From NCBI GenBank assembly GCA_947481985.1, contig CANKIK010000003.1, positions 1 through 64,000 of the forward strand: a stretch of 64,000 nt of DNA. Reading direction: 5' to 3'. The notes under the pieces are model-generated. The model made no database searches, was not told the origin of the DNA, and was given only the letters and a program-made list of their open reading frames with translations. Origin of the DNA: QWOP01 sp003669605. Its GTDB lineage: Bacteria > Planctomycetota > Planctomycetia > Pirellulales > UBA1268. Position numbers and translations under genes: made by a program. Positions 26,295-37,488 of the stretch are shown here, one piece after another (position 1 is the first letter of the stretch; every line of letters starts with the position of its first letter).

Positions 26295-27155
26295 TCAGGC
26301 CCGCAACCTCGTTGCCACCCGGTCGCCACGCTGGATGATCCCGCGGGAATACTCGCGGATCAACACCGCCACGGCCTTGTCTGCCTTGATACTCACCACG
26401 CGGACCCTGCCGAGATACTGATCGTTGCGGTAGACGTCGAGTTCGTGGCCCATCTGCAGGCCGTCATCGCCACCGAGCGACAACTCGATCGAGTCATCGA
26501 CGACGTTGGTGACCACGCCGTCGATCGCCGGAACGGCATCGCGGGGCAGGCTATCGACCGACAGGCCGCTCTGCTGGAGGAGGAGACGGGCGTTGGCGAC
26601 CTGCTTCTCCAACTGCGCCTTGCGCTCGCTGGTGATCGCCAGGAACGATTCCTTCTCGTGCAGATCGGAGGCCAACTTGGCGGCCCGATTGACCTGATCG
26701 TCGACCTTATCCTGCTGCGAACGGACCTCGGCCCGCAGGTTGGTGACCACCTTCGAGGCGGCTTCTAATTCGAGCCGGGCGGCAGCGAGTTCGGCCTGGG
26801 CCTTCTCGCGTTCCAGTTCCCGCGCTTCTTTCTCCTTGCGGAGAACCTCAAGATCCTTGTTCTTCTCCTCGAGTGCGGTCTGGATCTTGGCCACCACCTG
26901 GTCGCGGGCCGCCTCGGAGACGGCCACCTCGGATTGCAGGCGGGTGATGTCGGCGTTGAGCTTCTCCTTCTCCTTGCGGGCTTCGTCGAGCTGGGCCTTG
27001 TAGCCGAGCGACTTGCCAGCCTGGACCTGCTCCCGCGTCCGCATGATCTCGTCCCGCCAGTTGGTGTGGGTCGAGTAGAGGGCCACCGCGAAACTCATGA
27101 ACACAAGGCTCATGACGAACAGCGCGAACACGAAGATCTTGCCGATGGTGTTCAT
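26295..27155 (-). CDS. Membrane-anchored coiled-coil protein
   Basis: A 286-residue protein with one N-terminal transmembrane helix (residues 6-28, IFVFALFVMSLVFMSFAVALY). A long coiled coil follows (about 50-195, rich in Lys, Glu, Arg and Gln heptads), then a compact C-terminal domain. That domain (IDGVVTNVVDDSIELSLGGDDGLQMGHELDVYRND) resembles the small beta-barrel modules seen in envelope proteins. The topology suggests a rod projecting from the inner membrane. A directly repeated 10-mer (GCCTGGAGGC twice) lies just upstream of the start. The function is unknown. It is followed by the 51-residue membrane protein and mtfA. Confidence 0.8.
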   Translation of the reverse strand: MNTIGKIFVFALFVMSLVFMSFAVALYSTHTNWRDEIMRTREQVQAGKSLGYKAQLDEARKEKEKLNADITRLQSEVAVSEAARDQVVAKIQTALEEKNKDLEVLRKEKEARELEREKAQAELAAARLELEAASKVVTNLRAEVRSQQDKVDDQVNRAAKLASDLHEKESFLAITSERKAQLEKQVANARLLLQQSGLSVDSLPRDAVPAIDGVVTNVVDDSIELSLGGDDGLQMGHELDVYRNDQYLGRVRVVSIKADKAVAVLIREYSRGIIQRGDRVATRLRA

Positions 27156-27266
27156 GGCGTGCCTGGAGGCGCCTGGAGGCTGGCTCGGACGGGGAAACCG
27201 CTGCGAGGAGGGCCTCGCTCGGGAAGCCCGCCTGGAATGGAGGATAGTTGTGGATCGGCAGGGGGG

Positions 27267-29102
27267 TCAACGGTCCTGCATTCCGTCCTCGCTGCCATCC
27301 CCAGCCGGCAGAGTCTGGGTAGCCGGCAGCGTCGCCGGCAGCGTTGCCTGGAGCGTTGCCTGGAGCGGGCGACGCCCCCGGAAAATGGCCCCTTCGGCGA
27401 TCGCCGCCACGAGCACTGCCAGGCAGACCGCGGTGGGCAACGGTCCCATCGCCAACCACAGGCTTTTGCGCCCGTCGGGGGAGAGTTGCGCCCGGATCGT
27501 CCCTGGCGCCCGCCGCGGGCCCCGCTCCAGCAGCCGGCCACAGCCGTCGATGACCGCCGAAAACCCGGTATTGGCGGCGATCGCCAGCGGCGTCCGCACC
27601 TCCACCGCCCGGAGGATGCCGCAGGCCAGATGCATGTCGAGTTCGCTCGAACCCCAAAACCAGCCGTCGTTAGTGAGATTGACGAGGATCTCGGGGCGGC
27701 TCCCCGCCCGATCAAGCCGATTGACAACCGTCCGCACCGCTCCGGGGAGTGCCGTCTCATAGCAAATCGTCGGCGCCACCCGGATGCCGGCGATCGGCAC
27801 CGCCAGCGGGTGCCTGCCAGCGGTCAATCCGGCAGGCAGCGGCGTCAATGCATAGAGCCAGGGAAAGCGGTCAGCGAGCGGCACCGTTTCGCCAAAAGCC
27901 ACGGGGAACATCTTGTCGTACCGGCCCAGCGACCGCCCCGCAGCGTCCATAAAAAGGGCCGAATTGAAATGGAAAACCCCCTGCAGCGACCGCTTGGAGA
28001 CCAGTTGGCGGTCGATGCCGACCAGCCAGTTGGTGCCGTAGCGGCGGGCGTGAGCAGCCAGCGGATCGATCCGGTCCTGCTCGAGGATCGCCCGGCAACG
28101 GGCCTGCCGGGTGGCGTCCGATTCCACCCCCTCCGCTGCCGCGTCAGGGTCGTCGCCACCGCTGACGAAGGCATCGCCGACGGGGCCAAGCACCTCCGCC
28201 ACGACGTCGTCGGGAAGCCGGTCGTCGGGATCGATCTCCAGCAGCGCCCAGCGCCACATCGTCTCCGGCCAGACGATCAGATCGGGCCGCGGGCCATCGC
28301 CAAGGGCCCCCATCGTCAGTCCGTCGTACTCGGCAAGCACCGCGGCCGCCGCCTGGGGGTCGTGCTTGAGTTCGGTGTCGATCGATCCCTGCACCAGGAG
28401 GATGTCGAGGACTCGGCCCCCCACCGGTGCGGTGGCCATCCGCCACGCCCCGTAGCCCCAGGCCGCCGCCAGCACCAGGCCGCCGGCGAACAGCGCCCCC
28501 AGGCGCCGCCGCGCTGGGATCCGCTGGGAGCCGCTCCCTGGAAAGGGGGCCGTGATCGTCAGTGCTGTGACGAGCGTGGCCGCGACGACAGTCACCAATC
28601 CGCCCACGCCGACACCGCCGGCCCAATCGGCGATCTGGATGATCTCGGTCCACCGCCACTGCGTCGCTCCCAGCCCCCCCATGGTAAAGCCACCCAGGAA
28701 CGACCCCCGCGCCTGCTCGCACCCCATCCAGGCTACCGGGGCTGCCACCATCAACGGCCACCGCCAGCGGGTCATCAAGCGCCGTGCCCCCCAGACAAAG
28801 AGCGGCAGATACGCCCCCAGGTAGACCGACAGTGCCACCCAGCCGATCGACGTTGCCGGGTGGGGAAGCCTGAGCCAATGGATCGTCAGCAGCCAGTGGA
28901 CACTCCCCGCCGCCCACAGGCTCCGCCAGGGATGGGGCGCGGTGCCGGTGCCATCCCGCACCAGCAGCAACCACGGCAGCGGCGCCACCCAGGCCAGCAT
29001 GAATAAATCAGCCGGCGGCTGGACGAGAAACATCGTCACGGCGCCGAGGAGCCCGAGGCGAAACACGCGGCGGGCATCGCTGGCAGGATCGGCGTCAGCC
29101 AT
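27267..29102 (-). CDS. lnt: Apolipoprotein N-acyltransferase
   Basis: A 611-residue inner-membrane enzyme that adds the third acyl chain to lipoproteins. Several N-terminal membrane helices precede a nitrilase-fold domain. The catalytic triad is visible as Glu in VWPETMW, Lys in RYDKMFPVAFGE and Cys in TICYETALPG. The protein is longer than E. coli Lnt (512) because of an insert around residues 325-370 and a repetitive tail (LQATLQATLPATLPAT) encoded by 12-bp tandem duplications. Its ATG overlaps the stop of the lipoyl-like gene by 8 nt. This implies coupling to that gene and the M28 peptidase gene. Confidence 0.92.
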   Translation of the reverse strand: MADADPASDARRVFRLGLLGAVTMFLVQPPADLFMLAWVAPLPWLLLVRDGTGTAPHPWRSLWAAGSVHWLLTIHWLRLPHPATSIGWVALSVYLGAYLPLFVWGARRLMTRWRWPLMVAAPVAWMGCEQARGSFLGGFTMGGLGATQWRWTEIIQIADWAGGVGVGGLVTVVAATLVTALTITAPFPGSGSQRIPARRRLGALFAGGLVLAAAWGYGAWRMATAPVGGRVLDILLVQGSIDTELKHDPQAAAAVLAEYDGLTMGALGDGPRPDLIVWPETMWRWALLEIDPDDRLPDDVVAEVLGPVGDAFVSGGDDPDAAAEGVESDATRQARCRAILEQDRIDPLAAHARRYGTNWLVGIDRQLVSKRSLQGVFHFNSALFMDAAGRSLGRYDKMFPVAFGETVPLADRFPWLYALTPLPAGLTAGRHPLAVPIAGIRVAPTICYETALPGAVRTVVNRLDRAGSRPEILVNLTNDGWFWGSSELDMHLACGILRAVEVRTPLAIAANTGFSAVIDGCGRLLERGPRRAPGTIRAQLSPDGRKSLWLAMGPLPTAVCLAVLVAAIAEGAIFRGRRPLQATLQATLPATLPATQTLPAGDGSEDGMQDR

Positions 29103-29418
29103 CGGCCATTCCCCGCGGCGGTTCCAAATCCACCTCGGCCGTCGCTTCGAACTCGGCCAGGATCTCGCCAGTGGCCACCGGCTGGTCCTCTTCGACCAAC
29201 GAGCGCAGCAGCCGACCGGTCACCGGCGCTTCGAGGTCGATCGTGGCGCCGCCGCCGAGCAGTTCCACCACCCGATCCCCCTCCAGCACCTCGCTCCCCT
29301 CTGGCACCAGCCACAGCGACAGCACCAACTTCACACCCACGATCCCCACTTCGGGCACAGCGAGCCGATGCCGTACCGTTCCAGACTGCGGCACGCTCAC
29401 CGCTGTTCGCGGAGCCAT
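29095..29418 (-). CDS. Lipoyl/biotinyl-like domain protein lacking the lysine
   Basis: A 107-residue single-domain protein with the hammerhead of a lipoyl domain: LAVPEVGIVGVKLVLSLWLVPEGSEVLEGDRV, then LEAPVTGRLLRSLVEEDQPV and TGEILAEFE. At the beta-turn where lipoyl domains read DKA, this one reads GGA (LLGGGATIDLEAP), so no lysine is available for modification. An alternative start is GTG 29400, which overlaps the upstream TGA by 4 nt. Sitting between an M28 peptidase and lnt with overlaps on both sides, it is tightly coupled to them. It may be a structural barrel-sandwich module rather than a cofactor carrier. Confidence 0.72.
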   Translation of the reverse strand: MAPRTAVSVPQSGTVRHRLAVPEVGIVGVKLVLSLWLVPEGSEVLEGDRVVELLGGGATIDLEAPVTGRLLRSLVEEDQPVATGEILAEFEATAEVDLEPPRGMADG

Positions 29419-30419
29419 TGCAGCACCACGCTCCCCACCGCCTCCAGGGATTCCCCCGAGCAGGCCGTCGCGGTATCCCGGGTGGTGTGCCAGGCGGGAT
29501 AGTCGAAGTCGATGATGTCGGCGGTGGGGATCCGGCCGATCATCCGCAGCGGAACATGGTCGTCATCGACCTCGAACTTCGGCCGGGCGACAAATTGCCG
29601 CACCCCGAGGCGAGCAGCCACGCCCCACAGCTCCTCGACGATCGGCCGGGTGTCTGGCCAGGTGACACTGTGGATCTCCTGGTGAATCTGCAGGTCTGCG
29701 TCCCCCACCATGTCGAGCACCAGACCAGATCGGTAGCGATAGGCCAAAGCGCCCGACTTTTGTCCGGCGGCATACTGGCGGGCGAAGAAGCCCGAGCCGA
29801 GGCAGTACGGATCGCGCGGCGTGAAGACATATTCCTCGGCGTCAAAAAGGACGAAATCGACCCCCACCGGGCCTGCGATGCCAGCCACCGCCGCGGCTAA
29901 TTCCATCAGCACCGCCACGCCACTGGCACCGTCGTTGGCGCCGACGAACGTCCCGCGAGGATCGACCGGATCGCGATCTGGGAACGGGCGGGTGTCGTAG
30001 TGAGCGCCGAGGAGCACCCGCTCGGTGCGCTGCGGATGCCACTCCACCACCAGATTCTCCATCGCCACCGCTTTCCCCGTCTGCCGGTCGCGGATTTGGA
30101 AGGTCTGCCCGGTGACGGTGCCGCCGGCGGCGCGGAAATGCGCCACGAGGATTTCCCGCTGCCGGCGCATGGCGTCGGATCCACTCGGCCGCGGCCCGAG
30201 GTTGGCGATCTGTTCGAGATGGGCCATCGCCCGCTCTCCAGAGAAGCCCAGCGCCACATCCCCGTCGGCAGCCGCTTGGGAGAGCGGCGCAGCTGCTGGC
30301 TCGGCCCCTGCCACGATGCGCTGGCCCGGCAGCGGCAAGATGCAGACGGCCGCCGCCACCAACAACGGGGCACAGGCTCTGCACTGGATGCGGGAAGCGA
30401 TGCGGGGGTGGGGGTGCAT
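29397..30419 (-). CDS. Secreted M28-family zinc peptidase / glutaminyl cyclase-like
   Basis: A 340-residue exported protein: signal peptide (hydrophobic core about 18-32, cleavage near VAG/AEP) and a single M28 domain. Zinc-binding motifs are visible as AHYDTRPFPDRDP, GANDGASGVAVLMELA, LFDAEEY and a final FDYPAWHTTRDT. This arrangement with a single catalytic domain and the DDDHVPL loop resembles glutaminyl-peptide cyclotransferases as much as aminopeptidases, and I cannot decide between them. It is first in the minus-strand unit leading into the lipoyl-like gene and lnt, and it overlaps the next gene. Confidence 0.87.
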   Translation of the reverse strand: MHPHPRIASRIQCRACAPLLVAAAVCILPLPGQRIVAGAEPAAAPLSQAAADGDVALGFSGERAMAHLEQIANLGPRPSGSDAMRRQREILVAHFRAAGGTVTGQTFQIRDRQTGKAVAMENLVVEWHPQRTERVLLGAHYDTRPFPDRDPVDPRGTFVGANDGASGVAVLMELAAAVAGIAGPVGVDFVLFDAEEYVFTPRDPYCLGSGFFARQYAAGQKSGALAYRYRSGLVLDMVGDADLQIHQEIHSVTWPDTRPIVEELWGVAARLGVRQFVARPKFEVDDDHVPLRMIGRIPTADIIDFDYPAWHTTRDTATACSGESLEAVGSVVLQWLREQR

Positions 30420-30660
30420 GGCGGCGGGGGGTGCTCGGAGTGCCTGCGGGGGAGGGAACGAGATCGCGGCTTGATCAACTCCCGCTGATTCTACCGCTCA
30501 CTCCCTGGAAACTCCCAGATCGAACGGTGCCCGGAGCACAGATCCAGGCCGGCTGGCGCCCGCCGCACCGCCAGACTCAAGCCTGGCCTGATAAGATGCC
30601 CTCGGGTCCGCCCATGGTGCGGCGTGTGCGTGTCCCTCTCGTCCAGCCGGTGGGTAAACC

Positions 30661-32433
30661 ATGCCATCAAGTCGAACTCGCTTCTCCGTCGAATGCTCCC
30701 TCCGGCTCCGCGCCGCCACGGCTGTGGTGGTTGTGCTGCTGACAGTCCTGGCTGCGGTGCCTTCCCAAGCCGGTGGTGGTGCGGAGAACATCTTCCTGGT
30801 GGTCAACGCTTCGAGCGCCAGCAGCGTCGCCATCGCCAACGCCTATGTGGAATTGCGAAAGATTCCCGCCATCAACGTCCTCATGCTCCCGTGGGATGGG
30901 AGTCGCGATGCGATCCCCATCGCCACGTTCCGCAGCGATCTGCTGCAGCCGATCATGGCGGCAATCGGCAACCGCCGGCTGGCGACGCAGATCGATCAGA
31001 TTGTCTACTCCAGCGACTTCCCCTGGCGGATCGACTTCGCCGCCGAACTGCCCGCCGAACTGGTGGGGAGGGATAAGTTTCCCTCCGGGTCGCTCACCGG
31101 GATGACGATGCTCTATAGCGCGGTCCAATCGGGGGCACCGACCTACCTCGAAGCCGGCAGCAACCGTTACTGGAGGCCACTCGGCGAGGGGGGCGTGCCA
31201 TCCGAGACGCAGGGTTTCCGGGGTTGGTACGGGTGGGGACCGGCCGGCGAGGTGCTCGAGGCGGGGGGCCCACGCTACGCGCTGTCGACTGTTCTCGGCG
31301 TCACCACCGGCCGTGGGAATTCTGCAGCCGAAGTGATCGCCTGCCTCCGGTCGGCGGCACGGGCTGACTTTACCCGCCCCCAGGGCACGATCTACTTTTC
31401 CACCACGACGGACGTTCGTTCCACCACGCGCACTCCCGGCTTCGCCGGGGTGATCGCGGAGTTGCACCGGCTGGGGGTGAAGGCCGAGACGCTGCCCGAG
31501 GCGTTGCCGGTGCGGAAGAAGGACGTGGCGGGATTGATGACGGGAGTGCCCGACTTCGATTGGGCGAAGAGCGGCAGCAGCATTCTGCCCGGGGCGATCT
31601 GCGAAAACCTCACCAGTCTCGGTGGCATCTTCACCCCGTCGGCAGGGCAGACCCCGCTGACAGCCTTCATCCGCTCCGGCGCCTCCGGATCGAGCGGGAC
31701 GGTGATCGAGCCGTATGCGCTGCAGGAGAAGTTTCCTCATGCGTCGATCCAAGTCCACTATGCCCGGGGCGCTTCGCTGGCCGAGGCCTTCTATCAGTCG
31801 GTGCAGGCCCCGTACCAGTTGCTGGTGGTGGGTGATCCGCTCTGCCAGCCGTGGGCCAAGGCACCGGTGGTGGAGGCGACCACATCCCCTGGTGACACGC
31901 CTCTGGAGCCTGGGCGGCGACTCTCCGGCATGGTGATGATCCAAGCCACTGGCCGCGTGCCAGAGGGGGAGGAGGTGAATCGATTCGAATTCTTCGTCGA
32001 CGGCGTGCGAAGCGGTCAGTGCGGCCAGGGGGAATCCCACACCCTCGATACCCGACTGCTGGCCGATGGCCACCACGAGATCCGCGTGGTGGGCATCGAG
32101 CCTTCGACAGTAGAGACACAAGGCCGGCTTATCGTCCCCGTGATCTGCGACAACCACGGCCGATCGCTCGAACTGCGGGTCAAACCCCATCGGATCAAGG
32201 CGAATGGCAAGGTACGCGTGAGCGTGTGGGGCGAGAACTTGAAGAACACCGCTATCTTCTCCACCGGCCGCGTCCTCGGCAGGGCGACCGGCGCCGACGC
32301 AACTGTCGAGTTTCCTGCGGAAGTCCTCGGCATCGGAACGGTCACGATCCATGCCACCGGCCATACCGACGGCGAGAACGCCGGCACCGTCAACGCCACA
32401 CCAGTCACCATCGAGGTGGTGCCGGCTGATTGA
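30661..32433 (+). CDS. Secreted TIGR03790-type protein
   Basis: A 590-residue exported protein: signal peptide to about residue 37 (cleavage near SQA/GGG), then the domain opening NIFLVVNASSASSVAIANAYVELRKIP, typical of TIGR03790-type proteins of planctomycetes and relatives. Further conserved-looking stretches are IDQIVYSSDFPWRIDF and PYQLLVVGDPLCQPW. After residue about 415 the protein continues with Ig-like beta-rich modules (FEFFVDGVRSGQC, VSVWGENLKN). The reaction, if any, is unknown. A GGTGGG site precedes ATG 30661. It converges on the histidine phosphatase across a tandem-repeat gap. Confidence 0.78.
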   Translation: MPSSRTRFSVECSLRLRAATAVVVVLLTVLAAVPSQAGGGAENIFLVVNASSASSVAIANAYVELRKIPAINVLMLPWDGSRDAIPIATFRSDLLQPIMAAIGNRRLATQIDQIVYSSDFPWRIDFAAELPAELVGRDKFPSGSLTGMTMLYSAVQSGAPTYLEAGSNRYWRPLGEGGVPSETQGFRGWYGWGPAGEVLEAGGPRYALSTVLGVTTGRGNSAAEVIACLRSAARADFTRPQGTIYFSTTTDVRSTTRTPGFAGVIAELHRLGVKAETLPEALPVRKKDVAGLMTGVPDFDWAKSGSSILPGAICENLTSLGGIFTPSAGQTPLTAFIRSGASGSSGTVIEPYALQEKFPHASIQVHYARGASLAEAFYQSVQAPYQLLVVGDPLCQPWAKAPVVEATTSPGDTPLEPGRRLSGMVMIQATGRVPEGEEVNRFEFFVDGVRSGQCGQGESHTLDTRLLADGHHEIRVVGIEPSTVETQGRLIVPVICDNHGRSLELRVKPHRIKANGKVRVSVWGENLKNTAIFSTGRVLGRATGADATVEFPAEVLGIGTVTIHATGHTDGENAGTVNATPVTIEVVPAD

Positions 32434-32463
32434 CCACCCCGAAAGACATTCCGCTGCGGTGAG

Positions 32464-32526
32464 CGGGCCTGATCCGCATCCGCGGGCCTGATCCGCATCC
32501 GCGGGCCTGATCCGCATCCGCGGGCC
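32464..32526. repeat. 19-bp tandem repeat, 3.3 copies
   Basis: Three perfect copies of a CGGGCCTGATCCGCATCCG unit (32464-32520) plus a partial fourth, in the 105-nt gap between convergent genes. It starts 31 nt after one stop codon and ends 13 nt before the other. No spacers are present. Confidence 0.95.
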
Positions 32527-32538
32527 GCAAACCATTTC

Positions 32539-33177
32539 TCAGGGCAGTCGAAGGTGGTCGGTGCTGTTGAAGAGCCGAAGGACTGGTCCCGGCCATTCCA
32601 GCACCGACACCGAGGCGTTGGCAAGCGCCGGGAGATTCGTGAACGGCCGCAGGGCCGCAGCAGCGAGGGTGGGGTTTGAAGGTCCCAGCAAGCTCCCCAG
32701 CCCCGCGGTGAGGATCCCGCCGTGGGCCACGATAATCATCGAGGGCACGTTCCTGCGGGAGAGTACCTCAAGCGCCCCACGCCCCCGGGCCGCGAGACCT
32801 GAGCGAGACTCCCCGCCAGGAATTTGGTAGTCGGCATCACCACTTTGCCACCGGGAAAACTCTGCGGGGAAACTGCGTGCAAGCTCCGCCCACAGCTGCC
32901 CCTGGAAGATACCGGCGTTGAGTTCCTTGAGGTCGTCGGTGAGAAGGACAGGGCGGTCGATGGCGGCCGCGATCGCGGCGGCGGTTTCAGAAGCGCGCAT
33001 CAGCGGGCTCGACCAGACCTCGGCGCAAGGTTGGTGGGCATGCAGGACACGCGCCCAAGCGGCGACTGCGGCAGCCTGCTGCCGGCCCAGTGCGGAGAGC
33101 GGGACATCCTCCTGCCCCTGCACCCGCTCCTCGACGTTGGCGACACTCTGTCCGTGCCGCACGAGGTATTGGATCAT
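32539..33177 (-). CDS. Histidine phosphatase (phosphoglycerate mutase superfamily)
   Basis: A 212-residue enzyme with the RHG signature at residues 7-9 (MIQYLVRHGQSVAN). It also has the second Arg in SSPLMRASETAAAI, the catalytic Glu in LKELNAGIFQG, and the second His in IIVAHGGILTAG. This is the full core of the superfamily, which includes cofactor-dependent phosphoglycerate mutases and many broad phosphatases. The substrate cannot be told. The gene is preceded by dispersed repeat copy C and followed by the 19-bp tandem repeat. Confidence 0.9.
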   Translation of the reverse strand: MIQYLVRHGQSVANVEERVQGQEDVPLSALGRQQAAAVAAWARVLHAHQPCAEVWSSPLMRASETAAAIAAAIDRPVLLTDDLKELNAGIFQGQLWAELARSFPAEFSRWQSGDADYQIPGGESRSGLAARGRGALEVLSRRNVPSMIIVAHGGILTAGLGSLLGPSNPTLAAAALRPFTNLPALANASVSVLEWPGPVLRLFNSTDHLRLP

Positions 33178-33194
33178 GGTTCTGCGTGGAGTTT

Positions 33195-33300
33195 TTGTGG
33201 ATCAACTGTCTGCTCGACCGCCCGAGGCGATTGGGCGTGCAGAGCGCCAGAGAATACCGGAGATGTGCCGCCTCGAAAAAGCTCCGGGACGACTTTTTCC
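33195..33300 (+). repeat. Dispersed 3'-end element, copy C
   Basis: On the plus strand the element begins TTGTGGATCAACTGTC and ends GACTTTTTCC (33291-33300). It shares blocks with copy B: GTGGAT-AACTG, CGAGGCG, and an AATACCGGAG block equivalent to CAACCGGAG in B. It fills the gap between the histidine phosphatase start and the thioredoxin-protease stop. The GAAAAAG/CTTTTTC pair near its end could act as a terminator for the minus-strand protease gene. Confidence 0.65.
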
Positions 33301-33308
33301 GCCGGCAC

Positions 33309-35051
33309 CTAGCGGAGCGGGAGCGCGGTGGGCTGCGAAGCGACATCCGCACGGGTGCCTGCCGGGGCGATGGCGGAGCCTGCCACGGGGAGTGGCCGCG
33401 TCACCGGGGCGGCCGGGCGGCCAGAGTGAGCCTGCGAGAGCTGGTCGACGAATCCGCGGGTGGAGCCTTGGAGCACATACACTTCGCTCGAATCCTGCGG
33501 CGCCCCGTGGGGACGGACGATGCAGATCACCTCGGCCTTGCCGCCGTGCTGCTTCACCTGATCGATCAGTGCCAGCTCGCCGGCGGAGAGCGTCCCGTCG
33601 CCGGCCAACTCAGTGGAGGCCGTGGGCACAGCGCCAGCCCTGTCACGGCGGTCGAACGACACCGCGGGCATCTCCGCGGGCATCGCGGGCACCGCCGCCG
33701 CCACGGCATCGGCCACAGCTCCACTGGGATAGGCACTGCGGTACACGAACGCCAGCCCCACCTCGTCGAGTTGCTCGTGGATCGCCGAGAGAGCGGCAAA
33801 CAGCCCCTCATTATCAGTCGGGTCGGCGGCGTTGCAGACGCCAATCAGCGTGCCATCGGTGGCGAACAGCCCACCCCCACTCCGCCCCTGCACCGGTTGA
33901 CCGGCCACCTGCACGTTGGGGGGACCAAGATACTTGTCGACCGCGGTGACGCTGCTGTGGTAGATCGTCGGATCCTGGCCACCGTTGCAGCCGACGGTCA
34001 CCACCGGCTCTCCGGCCGAGGTGAACCGCTCAACGCCGCCGACACGCGCCGGCTCCACGGGGGCGTCGGTAAACACACTCACCAGTGCCAAGTCGCGTTT
34101 CAGGTCCCAGGCGATCACCTGACCTGCCAGACCCCGCCCGGCGCCAGGTGCAAAAAGATCGATCTCCACACTCCCCTTCCCCTGCGAGTCGCGGAAGATG
34201 TGCCCACAGGTGAGGATCAGCGCCTCTCCTTGCCGGCAATCGATGACCGTTCCGGTGCCCCATGACACGCCGCTGGTGTCCGCCACCCGCAACCGCGCGG
34301 TGGCTGCCATCAGCCGGCCCTCGAGTGCGGCTCTCTTTGTTGGATCGAGCGATCGCTGCTGCGGGAGTGCGGCCTGCGGAAGTGGCGTCCGCACCGGCCG
34401 GCCGGGTGCTAAATCACGCGTTGGGGGTGAGGCTGGCCCGCTGACAAGCTGGGCCGGGACCGGCGGCGGCAGACGCCCCGACGACTCAAGCGCCAGTGGG
34501 CTGGCGGCCTGACTGATGGGGAGCGGAATTCCTGGAATGGCCGCGGCTTCCGCCGACAGCGGCAACCGCGCGACAGGCGCCGGAGGGGAGATAAGTGCCT
34601 GTCCGGCAGGCGTGACGGCGGCGGCACGGCTCTTGGCCAGCAGTTTCTCCAACTCGCCACGGGTGGTGGCGCCGTTGATGCGGTCGATCTCCTGCCCCTT
34701 CACCAGCAACACGTAGCAAGGCACTCCGGTGACAGCGAAGCGGCGGACCAAGTCTCCCTCTCGATCGACGTCGACACGGCGGACCACCCATCCTGCGGAG
34801 GCGATCTCGTCGATCAGCGGAGCCATCGACCGGCACGGACCACACCACGGCGCCGAGAAGTCAAGGAGAACGATATCAGTGGGGGCCAATCCGCCCGGCA
34901 ATGCGGCGGGGGGAGCCGCCTGCGTGTTCGCCAGACCGCCTCCGGTCACCACCAGGGCCGACATGACCATGATCATGATCAGTGCCGGAACCGGCACGCC
35001 GGTCCATGCCTGCAGGCGGGAGCGCACGGTGGCTCGGGAGAACGACGGCAT
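33309..35051 (-). CDS. Membrane-anchored thioredoxin-trypsin fusion protein
   Basis: A 580-residue protein. A hydrophobic signal/anchor (about 20-40) is followed by a thioredoxin domain with Cys70-Gly-Pro-Cys73 (FSAPWCGPCRSMAPL) and cis-Pro GVPCYVLL. A proline-rich linker (about 150-235) leads to a trypsin-like (S1C) protease domain. Its triad is visible as His284 (TCGHIF), Asp320 (KRDLALV) and Ser391 (GRSGGGLF). No PDZ domain follows; instead there is an extension to residue 580 with KAEVICIVRPHG. A redox domain joined to a serine protease suggests periplasmic protein quality control, which is inference. ATG 35051 has GGAG 6 nt upstream. It diverges from metG. Confidence 0.88.
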   Translation of the reverse strand: MPSFSRATVRSRLQAWTGVPVPALIMIMVMSALVVTGGGLANTQAAPPAALPGGLAPTDIVLLDFSAPWCGPCRSMAPLIDEIASAGWVVRRVDVDREGDLVRRFAVTGVPCYVLLVKGQEIDRINGATTRGELEKLLAKSRAAAVTPAGQALISPPAPVARLPLSAEAAAIPGIPLPISQAASPLALESSGRLPPPVPAQLVSGPASPPTRDLAPGRPVRTPLPQAALPQQRSLDPTKRAALEGRLMAATARLRVADTSGVSWGTGTVIDCRQGEALILTCGHIFRDSQGKGSVEIDLFAPGAGRGLAGQVIAWDLKRDLALVSVFTDAPVEPARVGGVERFTSAGEPVVTVGCNGGQDPTIYHSSVTAVDKYLGPPNVQVAGQPVQGRSGGGLFATDGTLIGVCNAADPTDNEGLFAALSAIHEQLDEVGLAFVYRSAYPSGAVADAVAAAVPAMPAEMPAVSFDRRDRAGAVPTASTELAGDGTLSAGELALIDQVKQHGGKAEVICIVRPHGAPQDSSEVYVLQGSTRGFVDQLSQAHSGRPAAPVTRPLPVAGSAIAPAGTRADVASQPTALPLR

Positions 35052-35252
35052 CCGGGGCTCCGTGCTCGAAAGGGAGTGCGGGTTGGGGCCGGCGGGATAG
35101 TGCCGCCGCTCCACCGGGGAGGCAAGATCACTTTGCCCTTTCCCAGTCGCCCCGTTCCCGCGAAGTTTCCCCGATTGCGGCCCGGTTCCTACAATTCCCC
35201 TTCCCGTCCGCTGCTCCACACACCACCGCCCGCCCACCCCCGCCGTGACCGC

Positions 35253-37367
<2,115 letters not shown>

Positions 37368-37488
37368 TTCCCAAGCCCAGCCCGGCGTCACCTCGAGACA
37401 CCGGGTACGATTCGGTGAGGGCAGATGGGGCAGGCCTGCGCCATCCCCTCGATAAGGGTATTCGGCATCCGCTCCACGGGAGTCCACC

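Noticed and set aside
32464..32526. CRISPR array
   Set aside because: Units of 18-23 bp are directly abutting with no spacers, and no cas gene is present.
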